DNA of 64,000 bases. Source: Chrysomallon squamiferum. Its lineage: Eukaryota; Mollusca; Gastropoda; Neomphalida; Peltospiridae. Location: NCBI GenBank assembly GCA_012295275.1, contig CM022667.1, positions 2,817,001 through 2,881,000 on the forward strand. Reading direction: 5' to 3'. The notes beneath the pieces were generated by a model that was not told the origin of the DNA, made no database searches, and was given only the letters and a program-made list of their open reading frames with translations. Positions 63,471 through 64,000 of the stretch are shown here, in pieces (positions within the stretch are counted from its first letter, which is position 1; each line of letters opens with the position of its first letter). A program made the position numbers and the translations under genes.

Positions 63471-64000
63471 CACTATTTCTTCCGTAGCTATTTATCCATT
63501 TATCTATATATCATCCCTCTGCTCGCGTCCTCTGTGTGTCTGTTTGTATGTGTGTTTATCATCTCTCTCTATCTTTTTTCTAAAAATATCGGACATGCAC
63601 TTAGTTAGTACGAAATAATACCGTAAAAAAAAATGACACATATTTTTTGTGACTGTACTTGAAAGAAGATACCACGCATTGCCAATGTAACGCTAATGAA
63701 CTGAACACTTACTTTACGACTTACGTCAGAAGTTGAACGTAAATTCTACGTCTTTAAACCAGTTTGTACCGCTTCTCTTAATTTACCAAACAGCGAGGAA
63801 ATCTGATGCGACGACATAAAAATGTCTTGTATGACCTATCAGTTTATAACAGCCTAATAATACACAACGCCACTGGCATACTCATACCGCAGAACGACCA
63901 GTGCGTTTGCTGAAGTTGTCGAGTATCTCACAGTGTGCTGTACGGAATCATTATTTCAGCTCAACACACTGGCAGATCAATGTCAGGAGATTATTTAATC

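Overview
This is eukaryotic nuclear DNA: AT-rich, full of long introns and microsatellites, with short coding islands that join only by splicing. All recognisable genes lie on the minus strand. The encoded modules (VWA, ShKT, TSP1, VWC-like and LDLa domains, exon-shuffled with phase-1 introns) point to an animal. A lophotrochozoan, probably a mollusc, is my guess; the sequence does not fix the species.

Layout by + strand coordinate. (1) 648-21783, gene A: a large secreted modular protein. It starts at 21783 behind a TATA box and runs off the left edge of the window. Order: signal peptide, VWA, VWA, ShKT, ShKT, VWC, VWC, ShKT, then at least eight more VWC-like modules. (2) 23773-48549, gene B: a complete paralogue, 38 exons and about 2,091 aa in my model. 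Order: signal peptide, VWA, TSP1, VWA, VWA, VWA, ShKT, ShKT, VWC, VWC, ShKT, five VWC, three ShKT (one fused to a VWC exon), VWC, VWC, stop. (3) 54538-59727, gene C: a small single-pass membrane protein with LDLa modules, one transmembrane helix and a Ser/Pro-rich tail; its 5' end is uncertain. The intergenic stretches 21.86-23.74 kb, 48.6-54.5 kb and 59.75-64 kb hold simple repeats and a few duplicated fragments but no gene I can support.

A and B are head-to-tail tandem duplicates. After the VWA block they share the order ShKT-ShKT-linker-VWC-VWC-ShKT-linker-VWC, with identical sizes for several exons (118+140 nt for the first VWC, 115+140 nt for the second). Exon boundaries were read by hand from splice consensus and checked by phase: every module enters and leaves in phase 1, and each VWC-like module is split by a phase-2 intron. 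The one failure is the ShKT exon ending at 11458. The proteins look like secreted, disulfide-rich, multi-adhesive matrix, mucus or glue components; that role is inference from domain content.

The most unusual DNA feature is a set of minisatellites touching splice junctions (4.9, 25.2, 35.4-36.4, 41.25, 57.5 and 59.4 kb). Several multiply the donor or acceptor signal itself, and in three cases a few exon bases as well.
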